Assembly: GCA_964437515.1 (NCBI GenBank)
Contig: CAYTHB010000054.1
Location: 1 to 18,428, forward strand
Reading direction: 5' to 3'
Length of the DNA: 18,428 nucleotides
Source of the DNA: Sterolibacterium sp964437515
Lineage (GTDB): Bacteria > Pseudomonadota > Gammaproteobacteria > Burkholderiales > Rhodocyclaceae
The notes beneath the pieces are model-generated. The model did no database searches and had not been told where the DNA came from. It saw only the letters and a program-made list of their open reading frames with translations. A program made the translations under genes and the position numbers. This document shows, piece by piece, positions 7,386-15,599 of this stretch; the first letter of the stretch is position 1; each line of letters begins with the position of its first letter.

Positions 7386-7471
7386 GGAGGAATGCGATAA
7401 TGCGCATCGTCAATTCTGACAATCCTCCCTGTTTACATCGACAATCCTCACCACGGCAGCACGCGCTGTAA
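7386..7471 (+). promoter_or_regulatory. Structured leader with 23-codon ORF before the giant gene
   Basis: A strong ribosome site, GGAGGA (7386-7391), precedes a short ORF (7400-7471, MRIVNSDNPP... ending QHAL) whose stop lies 4 bases before the giant gene's ATG (7476). The ribosome site can pair with TCCTCC (7423-7428); alternatively ATGCG (7392-7396) can pair with CGCAT (7403-7407), placing the short ORF's ATG in the loop. GACAATCCTC is repeated at 7418-7427 and 7440-7449. The giant gene has no ribosome site of its own, so reinitiation from this ORF is plausible. Confidence 0.4.
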
Positions 7472-7475
7472 TCCC

Positions 7476-10400
7476 ATGGTCATTGCCAACGAAGAGCAGC
7501 TGTCATCCGGTGTGCTGACTGCATTCCCATCCGTTCAACGTCTTCTGGTCATTGCGCCACACCCGGATGACGAGGTGTTTGGCTGTGGTGGAACACTCGC
7601 TCTGCTCAAATCAAAGGGTGTTCATATCGTGACGATTATTGTCACGGATGGTGCTCTGGGTGGCAATGAAACGGATGAACGCTTATCCCCTATTCGCGCT
7701 GATGAATCGCGTGCTGCGGCACGCGTGCTAGGGCTTGATACTCCTCTTTTCTGGGGAATGCCAGATCGTGGGGTCATGTATGGCGAAGCCTTGATCGAAC
7801 GGCTGATGCTCACGATACGAGAAAACAAGAGTGCATTCATCCTGCTTCCTTCGCCTACGGATTGGCATCCCGACCATCAAGCACTGGCCTTTGCCGGTGC
7901 AGAGGCTGTCCGGCGTTTGGGCGGTAAGAGCAATGGCGACGGCGACGGGTTGCAGGCGGGTTTTTATGAGGTCACCGATCCGCTACCGAATCCGAATCTG
8001 GTGTGTGACATCTCTCCTGTTGAAGCATTGAAGGCGGAGGCCATGCAATGTTTCCATTCGCAATTAAAAGAACAGCCCTATGCCGACCGGATTTCCGGGA
8101 TCAATCGTTTTCGTGCCATGCATCTGGGTGCGCGCGTGGCGAGTGCAGAGGCTTTTAGGTTCGTTCATGCGACTGAACTGGACAAGGGATTGGCTCATGC
8201 GCTGGAAGGGTCGTTGTCATTAACGCAACGTCGAAGACAAGGCTACGCGGCAGGCAGTGAAGATTTGCCTTTGGTCAGCGTGATCGTTCGCAGCATGGAT
8301 CGACCGACATTGAGTGAAGCACTGGATTCGGTGGCATTACAGACATGGCCGAATATTGAAATCGTGTTGATCAATGCCAAAGGCGCTGAACATCAAGCCA
8401 TGCCCGCCACATGGGGGCATTTGCCGTTGCAGTTTGTTTCTACAGGCAACCCAATACATCGCACACGCGCTGCCAATATGGGGCTCGATGCGGCGCGGGG
8501 TGAGTACCTGATATTTTTGGATGATGATGACTGGTTTGATGCGGACCATGTCGAGGCATTGGTACAAGTTCTTCGGCAGCAATCGACTCGACGTGTGGCC
8601 TATGGCGGCATTCGTTGTGTTGATGAAAATCGGCAATCGTTACAAAAAGTTTTTGATACGCCTTTTAATCCCCTGCAGCTTCTGGCGGGGAACTACATGC
8701 CAATTCATGCCGTTCTGTTTTCGCGAGCGCTGCTTGCTTGCGATTGCCGGTTTGACGAATCACTGGATGTTTACGAAGACTGGGATTTCTGGATACAACT
8801 TTCACGACACGGCGACTTCTTGCATGTGCCGGGTGTTCGGGCAAGCTACAGAATTCATGACAACAGTGGTTTTGGCATCAACGCTGACGCTGGCTTTGTT
8901 AAAGAGGCAACAGATCGGATTTATCGTAAATGGCAAAATCAACTGAATGCCGATGAACGAACAGGCTTGATGTTCGCGGTGTTCAACGTCCCATTCAAAG
9001 ATCAAAGAATCATTGAACTGGAGTCACGTCTCGATGAGCTTTTGAAACAAGAAAAGAGCCTCGTTAATGAGTATGCGCTTCAGTCCAAGCTTGCAGAAGA
9101 AAACAAGCAGCAACAAATTGTTCAGATTGAACAACAGATATCTCAACTCGAACATCAGATTGCAGCGCAATCCCATACGATCCATCACCAAGCCGCACAG
9201 ATTGACGAAATACTGCATTCGACCAGTTGGAAAATAACGGCGCCCATGCGTGGGCTTGCCCGATTGTTGCGAGGTCAAAGTGCGGGGGGGGCAGGTCATA
9301 GACGCACGCCATGGGTTCCCTATGCGAAATGGCTTTATTGGCAGTTGCCGACACGAATCCGTACACCGTTGTTGCACTGGGCGTATCGCAATCTGGGGGG
9401 CTTGTTTCATGGGATGCCGCACTATGAACAATGGCAGATGGTGCAGCGTACATCAGACGCCCGTGCAACACACGATGGCGCATTGCTGCTGATAGATGCA
9501 CTCCCTTCAGCGCAACAAGCCCAGGGGCGTATTGCCATACATTTGCACATGTATTACCACGACCTTGCCGAAGAGTTTGTCGGGTATTTGCGCAACATGC
9601 CCTTCGAATACGATTTGTATGTTTCCGTCGCGACGGATGAAGGGGCTGTCGTTTGCAAAAAGGCTTTCTCGGGATTATCAAGACAACACAAACTGGAAGT
9701 CGAGCGTGTTCCCAATCGGGGCCGTGATATCGCCCCCATGTTTTGTACCTTCGGCGATCGTCTGAAAGAGTATGATTTTGTCGCGCATCTTCATAGCAAG
9801 AAATCGCTCTACAACAAAGGGGCGACCGAAGGATGGCGTCAATATCTGTGTGGCACGTTGTTCGGTGGCGAAGATCGTATCCGGCGTATTTTTGAGTTGA
9901 TGCAATCCGACACCTCAACTTCGCGACGCGGCATCGTCTATCCACAGAACTATCATTTATTGCCCTATGCCGCCAATACCTGGCTGGCCAACAGGGCAAT
10001 GGGGGCTGCCTGGTGTGCGCGCCTGGGGATTCAGCACGTGCCGCAGGGCTATTTCGATTTTCCTGCGGGTTCGATGTTCTGGGCGCGTGTCGATGCACTG
10101 AAGCCACTCTTTGAGGCGGGCATCACACTGGAAGATTTTGCTGAGGAGGCCGGTCAGACCGATGGAACTTTTGCGCATTGTCTCGAACGGTTGCTGGCAC
10201 TCACATCGCTTTCCCAAGGTTACGAGCCCGGCATCATCAAGGATTTGAACACGCCCACTTGGTCCGCATGGAGCTTGCAGCAGTATGTCGCCCGACCCTT
10301 TCAATGGCTGATCGATGCACTGGATAAGCCCGAAATCAAAGTGATTGCCTTTGATATTTTCGATACGCTCTTGTGCCGCCCGCTGCTGGATGCCGAATCG

Positions 10401-12137
10401 ATCAAGCAGATTGTTGCAGCACGTCATGGAGGGCAGGAAGGCGCGCTGTACCTTCAGTATCGGGCGATCGCCGAAGGGCAGGCGCGCGAACTTGCCGGTC
10501 GTGATGTGGGTATGAATGAGATCTATGCCCGTCTAGGTTCGATCGCAGGGCTTTCAGGGAGCGCCTTGGCAGCATTGAGATCGCTGGAGGAAGACACCGA
10601 AGTGCAGAGTGTCACCGCACGACCAGAGGCTTTGGTGCTATATCGCAAGGCACTGGCTACGGGTAAATCCGTAATATTGATATCGGACATGTTCTTGCCA
10701 CGTGCGACGATCGAACAGATGCTGGACAACAACGGCATCACGCATTGGCAACACTTGTTTCTGTCCAATGAAATCGGCCTGCGGAAAGACTCAGGCAAGC
10801 TTTACGATCATGTAATCGGGCATTGCCACATTGCACCGGCCGAGATGCTCATGATCGGTGACAACGAACGTTCTGACCTTCAGATTCCTGCTGACAAGGG
10901 ATGCATTACGCTACATGTCATGAGACCCATCGAGCTTGCGCGTGGCTTGCCTCGTCTTCGAAAATTGGTCGATACAACGCAACAAAACCATGATGTGCAT
11001 GAAGAGCTGACGCTAGGCTTGATTGTGCGCCAATCTTTTGCGCCATTCAGTTTTCCGCAATTCGATCCCTATGCTTTTGTCGAAGTGAACGCATGGAATA
11101 TTGGCTACAGCATCGTCGGTCCCCTGCTGACCAGCATGGCGCAGTGGCTGATTGATTGCGCACGAAATGACCGTATGGATCGGCTTTATTTTTTGGCACG
11201 CGAAGGCCAGTTAATCAAGACAATTTACGGCATCTGGAGCGAGGGTTTGCCGGGTATACCCAAGGTGGAGTATCTCGTCTTGTCGCGTAGAGCCGTCAGT
11301 GTGGCAGCATTGAAGGGCATGGATGATATTCTGGATATCGCCCGAACGAATTACTTTTCAAACACCATCGCCCATTTCCTTTTCGAACGCTATGGCTTGA
11401 AACTGAGCCATGAGCGCTGGAAGGAGATTGCAGCCCGTTTGCACTGGACAGAGCAGCGGAAGGTGGAGGTCGTCAAGGGACAGATCGACCATCTGAAACC
11501 GTTATTGCTGATGTTGCAGGATGAGATCATCGCGCAGACACAAAGCGAGTATCAGGCATTGATGCACTATTTGAGGCAGATGGAACTGGAAGCATCCGGA
11601 CGTCAAGCCGTGGTGGATATCGGTTATGGAGGCACCATTCAGGGCTATCTGAATCAACTTTTGGCTAACCCCTTGCATGGCTATTACATGATGACGGATG
11701 AACGTTCCACCAAGGTCGTGCAGAAATACGATGTGATGATTCGCGCTTGCTTCATGGAGAATGTTGCGTATGCCAATACGGCGCCTCTCATGTATCAACA
11801 TAATTTTGAACTGGAAAAACTCCTGAGTTCGAGTGACACACAGATTGTTTATTATTCATTGGAAGCAGGCCATCAACTCAAAGCGCACTACCGGGATAAA
11901 AGTGCCGAAGAGTCTGCCTGTGTGGAATTCAGAAAAGCCATACAGGCAGGTGCGATCCGCTATGCTCAGGATGCCCGGGATATTCGCACGAAGATTTATC
12001 CTGGCTTTTGTCCTTCCCTCACGATGGCTCGACAGATCTACGAAGCGTTCATGACAGGGCAAACGACACAAGAGCAGGACTTGTTGCGAGTGATTGCGCT
12101 GGACGATCATTATTGTGGTCGGGAAGTTGTGTGTTGA
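7476..12137 (+). CDS. Giant multidomain polysaccharide enzyme: LmbE deacetylase-GT2-coiled coil-RgpF-HAD-COG5610-like tail
   Basis: This 1553-residue protein joins several modules. Residues 22-235: PIG-L/LmbE zinc deacetylase, with HPDDE (29-33) and HPDH (131-134). Residues 265-470: family 2 glycosyltransferase, with FLDDDDW (348-353). Residues 505-580: Gln/Glu-rich coiled coil, then SWKITAPMR (584-592), a motif I have often seen at this place in surface-glycan glycosyltransferases. Residues 665-938: RgpF-like rhamnan synthesis domain, with NRGRDIAPM (747-755) and HLHSKKS (771-777). Residues 954-1165: HAD phosphatase-like, with DIFDT (960-964), ISD (1069-1071) and GDNERSD (1128-1134). Residues 1180-1553: the tail seen with such HAD domains, with YFLAREGQ (1238-1245) and DIGYGGT (1381-1387). 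It probably builds and edits the exported glycan in the cytoplasm. A G8 tract lies at 9284-9291, between its two halves. Confidence 0.85.
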   Translation: MVIANEEQLSSGVLTAFPSVQRLLVIAPHPDDEVFGCGGTLALLKSKGVHIVTIIVTDGALGGNETDERLSPIRADESRAAARVLGLDTPLFWGMPDRGVMYGEALIERLMLTIRENKSAFILLPSPTDWHPDHQALAFAGAEAVRRLGGKSNGDGDGLQAGFYEVTDPLPNPNLVCDISPVEALKAEAMQCFHSQLKEQPYADRISGINRFRAMHLGARVASAEAFRFVHATELDKGLAHALEGSLSLTQRRRQGYAAGSEDLPLVSVIVRSMDRPTLSEALDSVALQTWPNIEIVLINAKGAEHQAMPATWGHLPLQFVSTGNPIHRTRAANMGLDAARGEYLIFLDDDDWFDADHVEALVQVLRQQSTRRVAYGGIRCVDENRQSLQKVFDTPFNPLQLLAGNYMPIHAVLFSRALLACDCRFDESLDVYEDWDFWIQLSRHGDFLHVPGVRASYRIHDNSGFGINADAGFVKEATDRIYRKWQNQLNADERTGLMFAVFNVPFKDQRIIELESRLDELLKQEKSLVNEYALQSKLAEENKQQQIVQIEQQISQLEHQIAAQSHTIHHQAAQIDEILHSTSWKITAPMRGLARLLRGQSAGGAGHRRTPWVPYAKWLYWQLPTRIRTPLLHWAYRNLGGLFHGMPHYEQWQMVQRTSDARATHDGALLLIDALPSAQQAQGRIAIHLHMYYHDLAEEFVGYLRNMPFEYDLYVSVATDEGAVVCKKAFSGLSRQHKLEVERVPNRGRDIAPMFCTFGDRLKEYDFVAHLHSKKSLYNKGATEGWRQYLCGTLFGGEDRIRRIFELMQSDTSTSRRGIVYPQNYHLLPYAANTWLANRAMGAAWCARLGIQHVPQGYFDFPAGSMFWARVDALKPLFEAGITLEDFAEEAGQTDGTFAHCLERLLALTSLSQGYEPGIIKDLNTPTWSAWSLQQYVARPFQWLIDALDKPEIKVIAFDIFDTLLCRPLLDAESIKQIVAARHGGQEGALYLQYRAIAEGQARELAGRDVGMNEIYARLGSIAGLSGSALAALRSLEEDTEVQSVTARPEALVLYRKALATGKSVILISDMFLPRATIEQMLDNNGITHWQHLFLSNEIGLRKDSGKLYDHVIGHCHIAPAEMLMIGDNERSDLQIPADKGCITLHVMRPIELARGLPRLRKLVDTTQQNHDVHEELTLGLIVRQSFAPFSFPQFDPYAFVEVNAWNIGYSIVGPLLTSMAQWLIDCARNDRMDRLYFLAREGQLIKTIYGIWSEGLPGIPKVEYLVLSRRAVSVAALKGMDDILDIARTNYFSNTIAHFLFERYGLKLSHERWKEIAARLHWTEQRKVEVVKGQIDHLKPLLLMLQDEIIAQTQSEYQALMHYLRQMELEASGRQAVVDIGYGGTIQGYLNQLLANPLHGYYMMTDERSTKVVQKYDVMIRACFMENVAYANTAPLMYQHNFELEKLLSSSDTQIVYYSLEAGHQLKAHYRDKSAEESACVEFRKAIQAGAIRYAQDARDIRTKIYPGFCPSLTMARQIYEAFMTGQTTQEQDLLRVIALDDHYCGREVVC
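9284..9291 (+). repeat. G8 homopolymer tract inside the giant gene
   Basis: Eight consecutive G span codons 603-606 (A-G-G-A) in the linker between the coiled coil and the RgpF-like domain. Adding one G brings a TAG at 9299-9301 into frame; losing one G leads to a stop at 9490-9492. Either change leaves the deacetylase, GT2 and coiled-coil part but removes the RgpF, HAD and tail modules. Such tracts are known switches in surface-glycan genes of other bacteria; here it is a candidate only. Confidence 0.5.
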
Positions 12138-12223
12138 TGCAGTCTGTAAAAACGAGGGTGTGGATAGCTTGTTTATGTGACAGACGTTTGTCGTTGCAGT
12201 CCTTTTTTCAGGCAGCGTCATGA
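12137..12223 (+). CDS. 28-codon bridging ORF, possible coupling peptide
   Basis: This tiny ORF (MQSVKTRVWI... ending QSFFQAAS) starts on the last base of the giant gene's stop codon (TGATG) and ends by overlapping the ATG of the acyltransferase gene (ATGA at 12220-12223). It fills the gap exactly, so ribosomes could pass from one gene to the next. GGGAAG (12120-12125) lies 11 bases before its start, somewhat far. The peptide has no recognisable domain. It may serve only in coupling or be fortuitous; no purifying-selection evidence can be seen from one sequence. Confidence 0.3.
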   Translation: MQSVKTRVWIACLCDRRLSLQSFFQAAS

Positions 12224-13302
12224 GCTTGTCTTTGGCTAGGCAAGAGACTACGTCAACTGACTGGTCCGTCGAACTGGTGCGTGGCGTTGCAGCGGGTCTG
12301 GTGGTCATTGCGCACTACGGTCCCATGACAGGGTTGAATCTGGGACCATTCAGGTTTGCCTATACGGGGGTGGATCTTTTCTTTGTCCTGAGTGGCTTCG
12401 TTTTTGCCCCCTATCTGTTTGGTAAGCGACTCTCCATTTCAGCACATCTGATCCGGCGTTTCTTCAGGCTTTATCCGATGTATGCGATCGCTTTGGGTTG
12501 TTATGCCGTGCTCAAATGGCAAACGGGGCAGACCGGATTTTCGATGGAAATCCTGCTGAAGCATGCTTTCTTTCTGCATACCTTGGAATCACGTGAAATT
12601 GCTTTTTATTTCAATCCGGCTTTCTGGAGTTTGCCGCCGGAAGTCGAGTTTTATTTGTTGCTCCCTCTGCTCGCAGCCGCAACGGCAATGAGTCCCACGC
12701 GCTGGGTGCCGATAGGGATGCTGCTGGCCGTGTTGATGCACGGCTTCCTTGTTTTTCTAAGCCCTCCCGCGCCGGGGTTTAATTTTGTCAGTGTGCTGCT
12801 TGTGCATTTGCCCGGTTTGCTGATCGAGTTCATGCTGGGTGCCATGGCGTGGCGATGGGTTCGTCAGTCTCTCTCCATGAAAATGAGGCTGTTGCTGGCG
12901 ATCACGGGCGTGTTGATCTGGTGGCTGCTGGCATCCCTGTTTGTGTCCTTGGGGGATGCGGGGATAGAAAACATCATCGGACTCAGGGGAAACATGGGCT
13001 TGTTTGCTGCCTGCGCGTTTGCATTCATGCTGGTGGCCTGGGTGGGCGCCATCAAGCAACCTCCTTCATGGCTCATTGCGCTGGCCACCGGGGCTGGCAA
13101 CTTGAGTTATGGTCTCTATTTGTTCCACAACGCAGCTCCACAGGTGTTCGCACCGTATCAAGCTGCCCTACCCGGTCCTGTTTTTGCGTTGCTGTGTCTG
13201 GGGGCGACCATGCTGTTCGTCCATGTGCTGCACAGATTTTGCGAAGCACCTTGCCGTCAGTTTGGACGACAACTGGCCGAACGACAGGGGCAGGTAGGTT
13301 AA
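12220..13302 (+). CDS. Membrane acyltransferase 3 (OafA/WecH-like O-acyltransferase)
   Basis: This 360-residue, very hydrophobic protein has the acyltransferase 3 signature: ELVRGVAAGLVVIAHYG with His32 (18-34), GVDLFFVLSGF (50-60) and RRFFRLYP (79-86), then about ten membrane spans and a short basic C-terminus. Family members move acyl groups, usually acetyl, from the cytoplasm to sugars at the inner membrane. As the last plus-strand gene of the polysaccharide locus it most likely O-acetylates the exported glycan. The ribosome site at 12220 is weak and start coupling to the 28-codon ORF is likely. Its stop codon overlaps the stop of the convergent glycosyltransferase gene in the palindrome GTTAAC (13298-13303). 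The acyl donor and target sugar are unknown. Confidence 0.88.
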   Translation: MSLSLARQETTSTDWSVELVRGVAAGLVVIAHYGPMTGLNLGPFRFAYTGVDLFFVLSGFVFAPYLFGKRLSISAHLIRRFFRLYPMYAIALGCYAVLKWQTGQTGFSMEILLKHAFFLHTLESREIAFYFNPAFWSLPPEVEFYLLLPLLAAATAMSPTRWVPIGMLLAVLMHGFLVFLSPPAPGFNFVSVLLVHLPGLLIEFMLGAMAWRWVRQSLSMKMRLLLAITGVLIWWLLASLFVSLGDAGIENIIGLRGNMGLFAACAFAFMLVAWVGAIKQPPSWLIALATGAGNLSYGLYLFHNAAPQVFAPYQAALPGPVFALLCLGATMLFVHVLHRFCEAPCRQFGRQLAERQGQVG

Positions 13303-14282
13303 CGTGATCGCTTGATCCCCGTGTTCATGATGCACCATAAGTTTTTCACGGAAACGACACGGTTTTTTTGTTCTTTTCGACGTTTGCGCCACAGTGCTGG
13401 CAGGCCGCGCATCGCGTCACGTTTGGCACGCAGAATGACCTTGCCATGTCCGCGCAAGATGAACCAGACGATGCTGAATAGATTCAGTGCCACATGCAGG
13501 GGTAGCAGCACCCAGAACAGCGCACCGGGCATGTCCTTGACGAAGGTCCAGACCAGATTGCGGTGACCGTGGTAGAGGGCAAAATCGCTGTGTTGTCCCC
13601 CGGTCGTCCCCGAGCCCTGATGATGCACGATGGATGTGGGAACATGCAGGCAACGATGACCGGCTAATCGCAGGCGAAAGCCTATGTCGACATCCTCGAC
13701 ATAGCAAAAATAATCTTCATCAAAACCCCCCACTGCGTTGAAGGCCTCACGCCGATAGAGTGCGGCCGCTGCACAGGCCGAGAAGACTTCGCGGGGCTGA
13801 TGGGGCTGACTGGCGACAGGGCTTCCATGGCCGATCCGCCAGACCAGACCGCTGATGTGATAGGCATCGCCGTCACCATCGAGTCGCTGCGGTCGAGAAG
13901 CATCGAGCAGGCGGCTGCCAAAAACAGTGTAGTCAGGGTGGGTGCGTGCCGCCGTTAATAGAGCTTCGAGCCAATCAGGTTCAGGAAAAGCATCGGGGTT
14001 AAGTAGGGCGATCCAATTCGAGGTGGGCGCGGCTGTGGCAATCGCCAGATTGTTTCCGCGTGCAAAGCCGGTGTTCTCATCCAATGCCATGATCCGGACA
14101 TTGGGGAATTGACGAATCACAGCCAAAGAATCGTCGGTGCTGGCGTTGTCGACCAGAATGATTTCATCTGCCTGTACGGTTTGCGCCATCAGGGCAGACA
14201 GGCAACGCTTCAGAAAACGCTCACCGTTCCAGTTGACGATGACCACCGATACACGGTGGTCATCGTCTGTGAACATCTGCAT
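13299..14282 (-). CDS. Family 2 glycosyltransferase (rhamnosyltransferase-like)
   Basis: This 327-residue protein is a GT2 enzyme: VSVVIVNWNG (11-20), ILVDNASTDDS (42-52), ENTGFARGNN (69-78), LNPDAFPEPDWL (94-105, a DxD-like site) and EDVDIGFRLRLAG (196-208). A membrane-associated hydrophobic stretch lies near 252-277, followed by a very basic C-terminus. The WNG, NPDA and EDVD pattern is that of WbbL-like rhamnosyltransferases, but donor and acceptor are not proven. The gene begins 16 bases after the metK stop on the same strand, with no clear ribosome site, so it is probably cotranscribed with metK. A second in-frame ATG (14276) is also possible. It converges on the acyltransferase gene and probably serves the same glycan pathway. 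Confidence 0.87.
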   Translation of the reverse strand: MQMFTDDDHRVSVVIVNWNGERFLKRCLSALMAQTVQADEIILVDNASTDDSLAVIRQFPNVRIMALDENTGFARGNNLAIATAAPTSNWIALLNPDAFPEPDWLEALLTAARTHPDYTVFGSRLLDASRPQRLDGDGDAYHISGLVWRIGHGSPVASQPHQPREVFSACAAAALYRREAFNAVGGFDEDYFCYVEDVDIGFRLRLAGHRCLHVPTSIVHHQGSGTTGGQHSDFALYHGHRNLVWTFVKDMPGALFWVLLPLHVALNLFSIVWFILRGHGKVILRAKRDAMRGLPALWRKRRKEQKNRVVSVKNLWCIMNTGIKRSR

Positions 14283-14298
14283 TGTTATCGAAACAGGT

Positions 14299-15465
14299 TC
14301 AAAGCCCTGCGTCCGCCTTCAACGCTGCTGCCTTGTCCGTCGCTTCCCAGCTGAATTCCGGTTCGTCGCGGCCGAAGTGGCCGTAGGCGGCGGTTTTGCT
14401 GTAGATCGGGCGCAAGAGGTCGAGTGCCTGGATGATGCCTTTCGGGCGCAGGTCGAAGTGGGCGCGGATCAGTTCGACGATCTTTTCATCGGCTACCTTG
14501 CCGGTGCCGAAGGTGTTGACCATCAGCGAGACTGGTTTTGCCACGCCGATGGCATAGGCGACCTGCACTTCGCAACGCTCGGCCAGACCTGCAGCAACGA
14601 TGTTCTTCGCTACATAGCGGCCAGCGTAGGCAGCGGAGCGGTCGACCTTGGAGGGGTCTTTGCCAGAGAACGCGCCACCGCCGTGATGCGCGGCACCGCC
14701 GTAGGTGTCGACGATGATCTTGCGGCCGGTCAGGCCGCAGTCGCCGTGCGGGCCGCCGACGACGAAGCGGCCGGTCGGGTTGATGAGATAGCGCGTGTTG
14801 CCGGTGAGCATGTGCTTGGGCAGCACTGGCTTGATGACTTCTTCGATCACTGCTTCGGAAAGCTGGGCGTGAGAAACATCCGGGCCATGCTGGGTGGAGA
14901 CGACGACGGTGTCGATATCCACCGGTTTGCCATCGACATAGCGCACGGTGAGCTGACTCTTGGCATCCGGGCGCAGCCAAGGCAGGCGGCCGTCCTTACG
15001 CACTTCGGCCTGTCGCTGCATGATGCGATGGGCATAGTAAATCGGCAGCGGCATGAGGCTGGGCGTTTCGTTGCAGGCGTAGCCGAACATCAAGCCCTGA
15101 TCGCCCGCGCCTTGGTCAAGGTCGATGCCTTGCCCTTCATTCACGCCCTGGGCGATGTCGGGCGACTGGCGGTTGATGGCGGTGAGCACCGCGCAGGATT
15201 TGTAATCGAAGCCGACTTCGGAATCGTCGTAGCCGATGCGGCGCACCACATCGCGGGCGATTTCCATGTAATTGATGTGCGCCGTCGTGGTGATTTCGCC
15301 GGAGATGACCACCAGACCGGTGGACACCAGCGTTTCGCAAGCGACGCGACCTTTTGTGTCCTGCGCGAGAATGGCATCGAGTACGCCATCGGAAATCTGG
15401 TCAGCGACCTTGTCGGGATGGCCTTCGGAAACGGATTCGGAAGAGAAGAGATATTCTTTTGACAT
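14299..15465 (-). CDS. metK: S-adenosylmethionine synthetase
   Basis: This 388-residue enzyme makes S-adenosylmethionine from methionine and ATP. Diagnostic segments are SESVSEGHPDKVADQISD (9-26, with catalytic His16), GAGDQGLMFGYA, the P-loop-like GGGAFSGKDPSKVDRS and the C-terminal HFGRDEPEFSWE. Its length matches the family (384 in E. coli). CAGGAG lies 7 bases before the ATG. It is a core gene, and here it heads a unit with a glycosyltransferase gene; its product is also the methyl donor for the methyltransferase in the nearby locus, though that link may be coincidental. A long opposite-strand reading frame across it is only a shadow of high-GC codon use. Confidence 0.97.
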   Translation of the reverse strand: MSKEYLFSSESVSEGHPDKVADQISDGVLDAILAQDTKGRVACETLVSTGLVVISGEITTTAHINYMEIARDVVRRIGYDDSEVGFDYKSCAVLTAINRQSPDIAQGVNEGQGIDLDQGAGDQGLMFGYACNETPSLMPLPIYYAHRIMQRQAEVRKDGRLPWLRPDAKSQLTVRYVDGKPVDIDTVVVSTQHGPDVSHAQLSEAVIEEVIKPVLPKHMLTGNTRYLINPTGRFVVGGPHGDCGLTGRKIIVDTYGGAAHHGGGAFSGKDPSKVDRSAAYAGRYVAKNIVAAGLAERCEVQVAYAIGVAKPVSLMVNTFGTGKVADEKIVELIRAHFDLRPKGIIQALDLLRPIYSKTAAYGHFGRDEPEFSWEATDKAAALKADAGL

Positions 15466-15490
15466 GGCTGGCTCCTGATACGCATGAAAT

Positions 15491-15544
15491 CCCCGGATTC
15501 AACATGAAGCATGACAGTACGGCGATTCGCTACGGGTTCCGGGG
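15491..15544 (-). promoter_or_regulatory. Inverted repeat in the metK leader
   Basis: Seven-base arms CCCCGGA (15491-15497) and TCCGGGG (15538-15544) enclose 40 bases that contain a smaller bulged stem. The element would lie about 25 bases before the metK start in the RNA. It does not match any SAM or SAH riboswitch consensus I can recall in detail. It may be a regulatory leader or have no role. Confidence 0.3.
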
Positions 15545-15570
15545 GGAGACCAGGCGACGCTTTAGCAGTA

Positions 15571-15599
15571 TTTGTATATTTGCAAATTCCGCCCTGCAA
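15571..15599 (-). promoter_or_regulatory. Candidate sigma-70 promoter for metK
   Basis: On the minus strand TTGCAG (15599-15594) and TACAAA (15576-15571) are separated by exactly 17 bases. A perfect 10-base palindrome, ATTTGCAAAT (15578-15587), lies in the spacer and could bind a regulator. Transcripts would carry a leader of about 100 bases that contains the inverted repeat. Confidence 0.45.

Noticed and set aside
9064..10107. A 347-codon open frame on the minus strand.
   Set aside because: It lies opposite the RgpF-like part of the giant gene and has an Arg/His/Pro-rich composition typical of antisense frames.
13298..13303. GTTAAC palindrome providing both convergent stop codons.
   Set aside because: The overlap is real but needs no function; tight convergent gene packing explains it.
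14137..15462. A 441-codon open frame on the plus strand.
   Set aside because: It lies opposite metK, whose family match is unmistakable, and the encoded sequence has no domain. It is a shadow frame.
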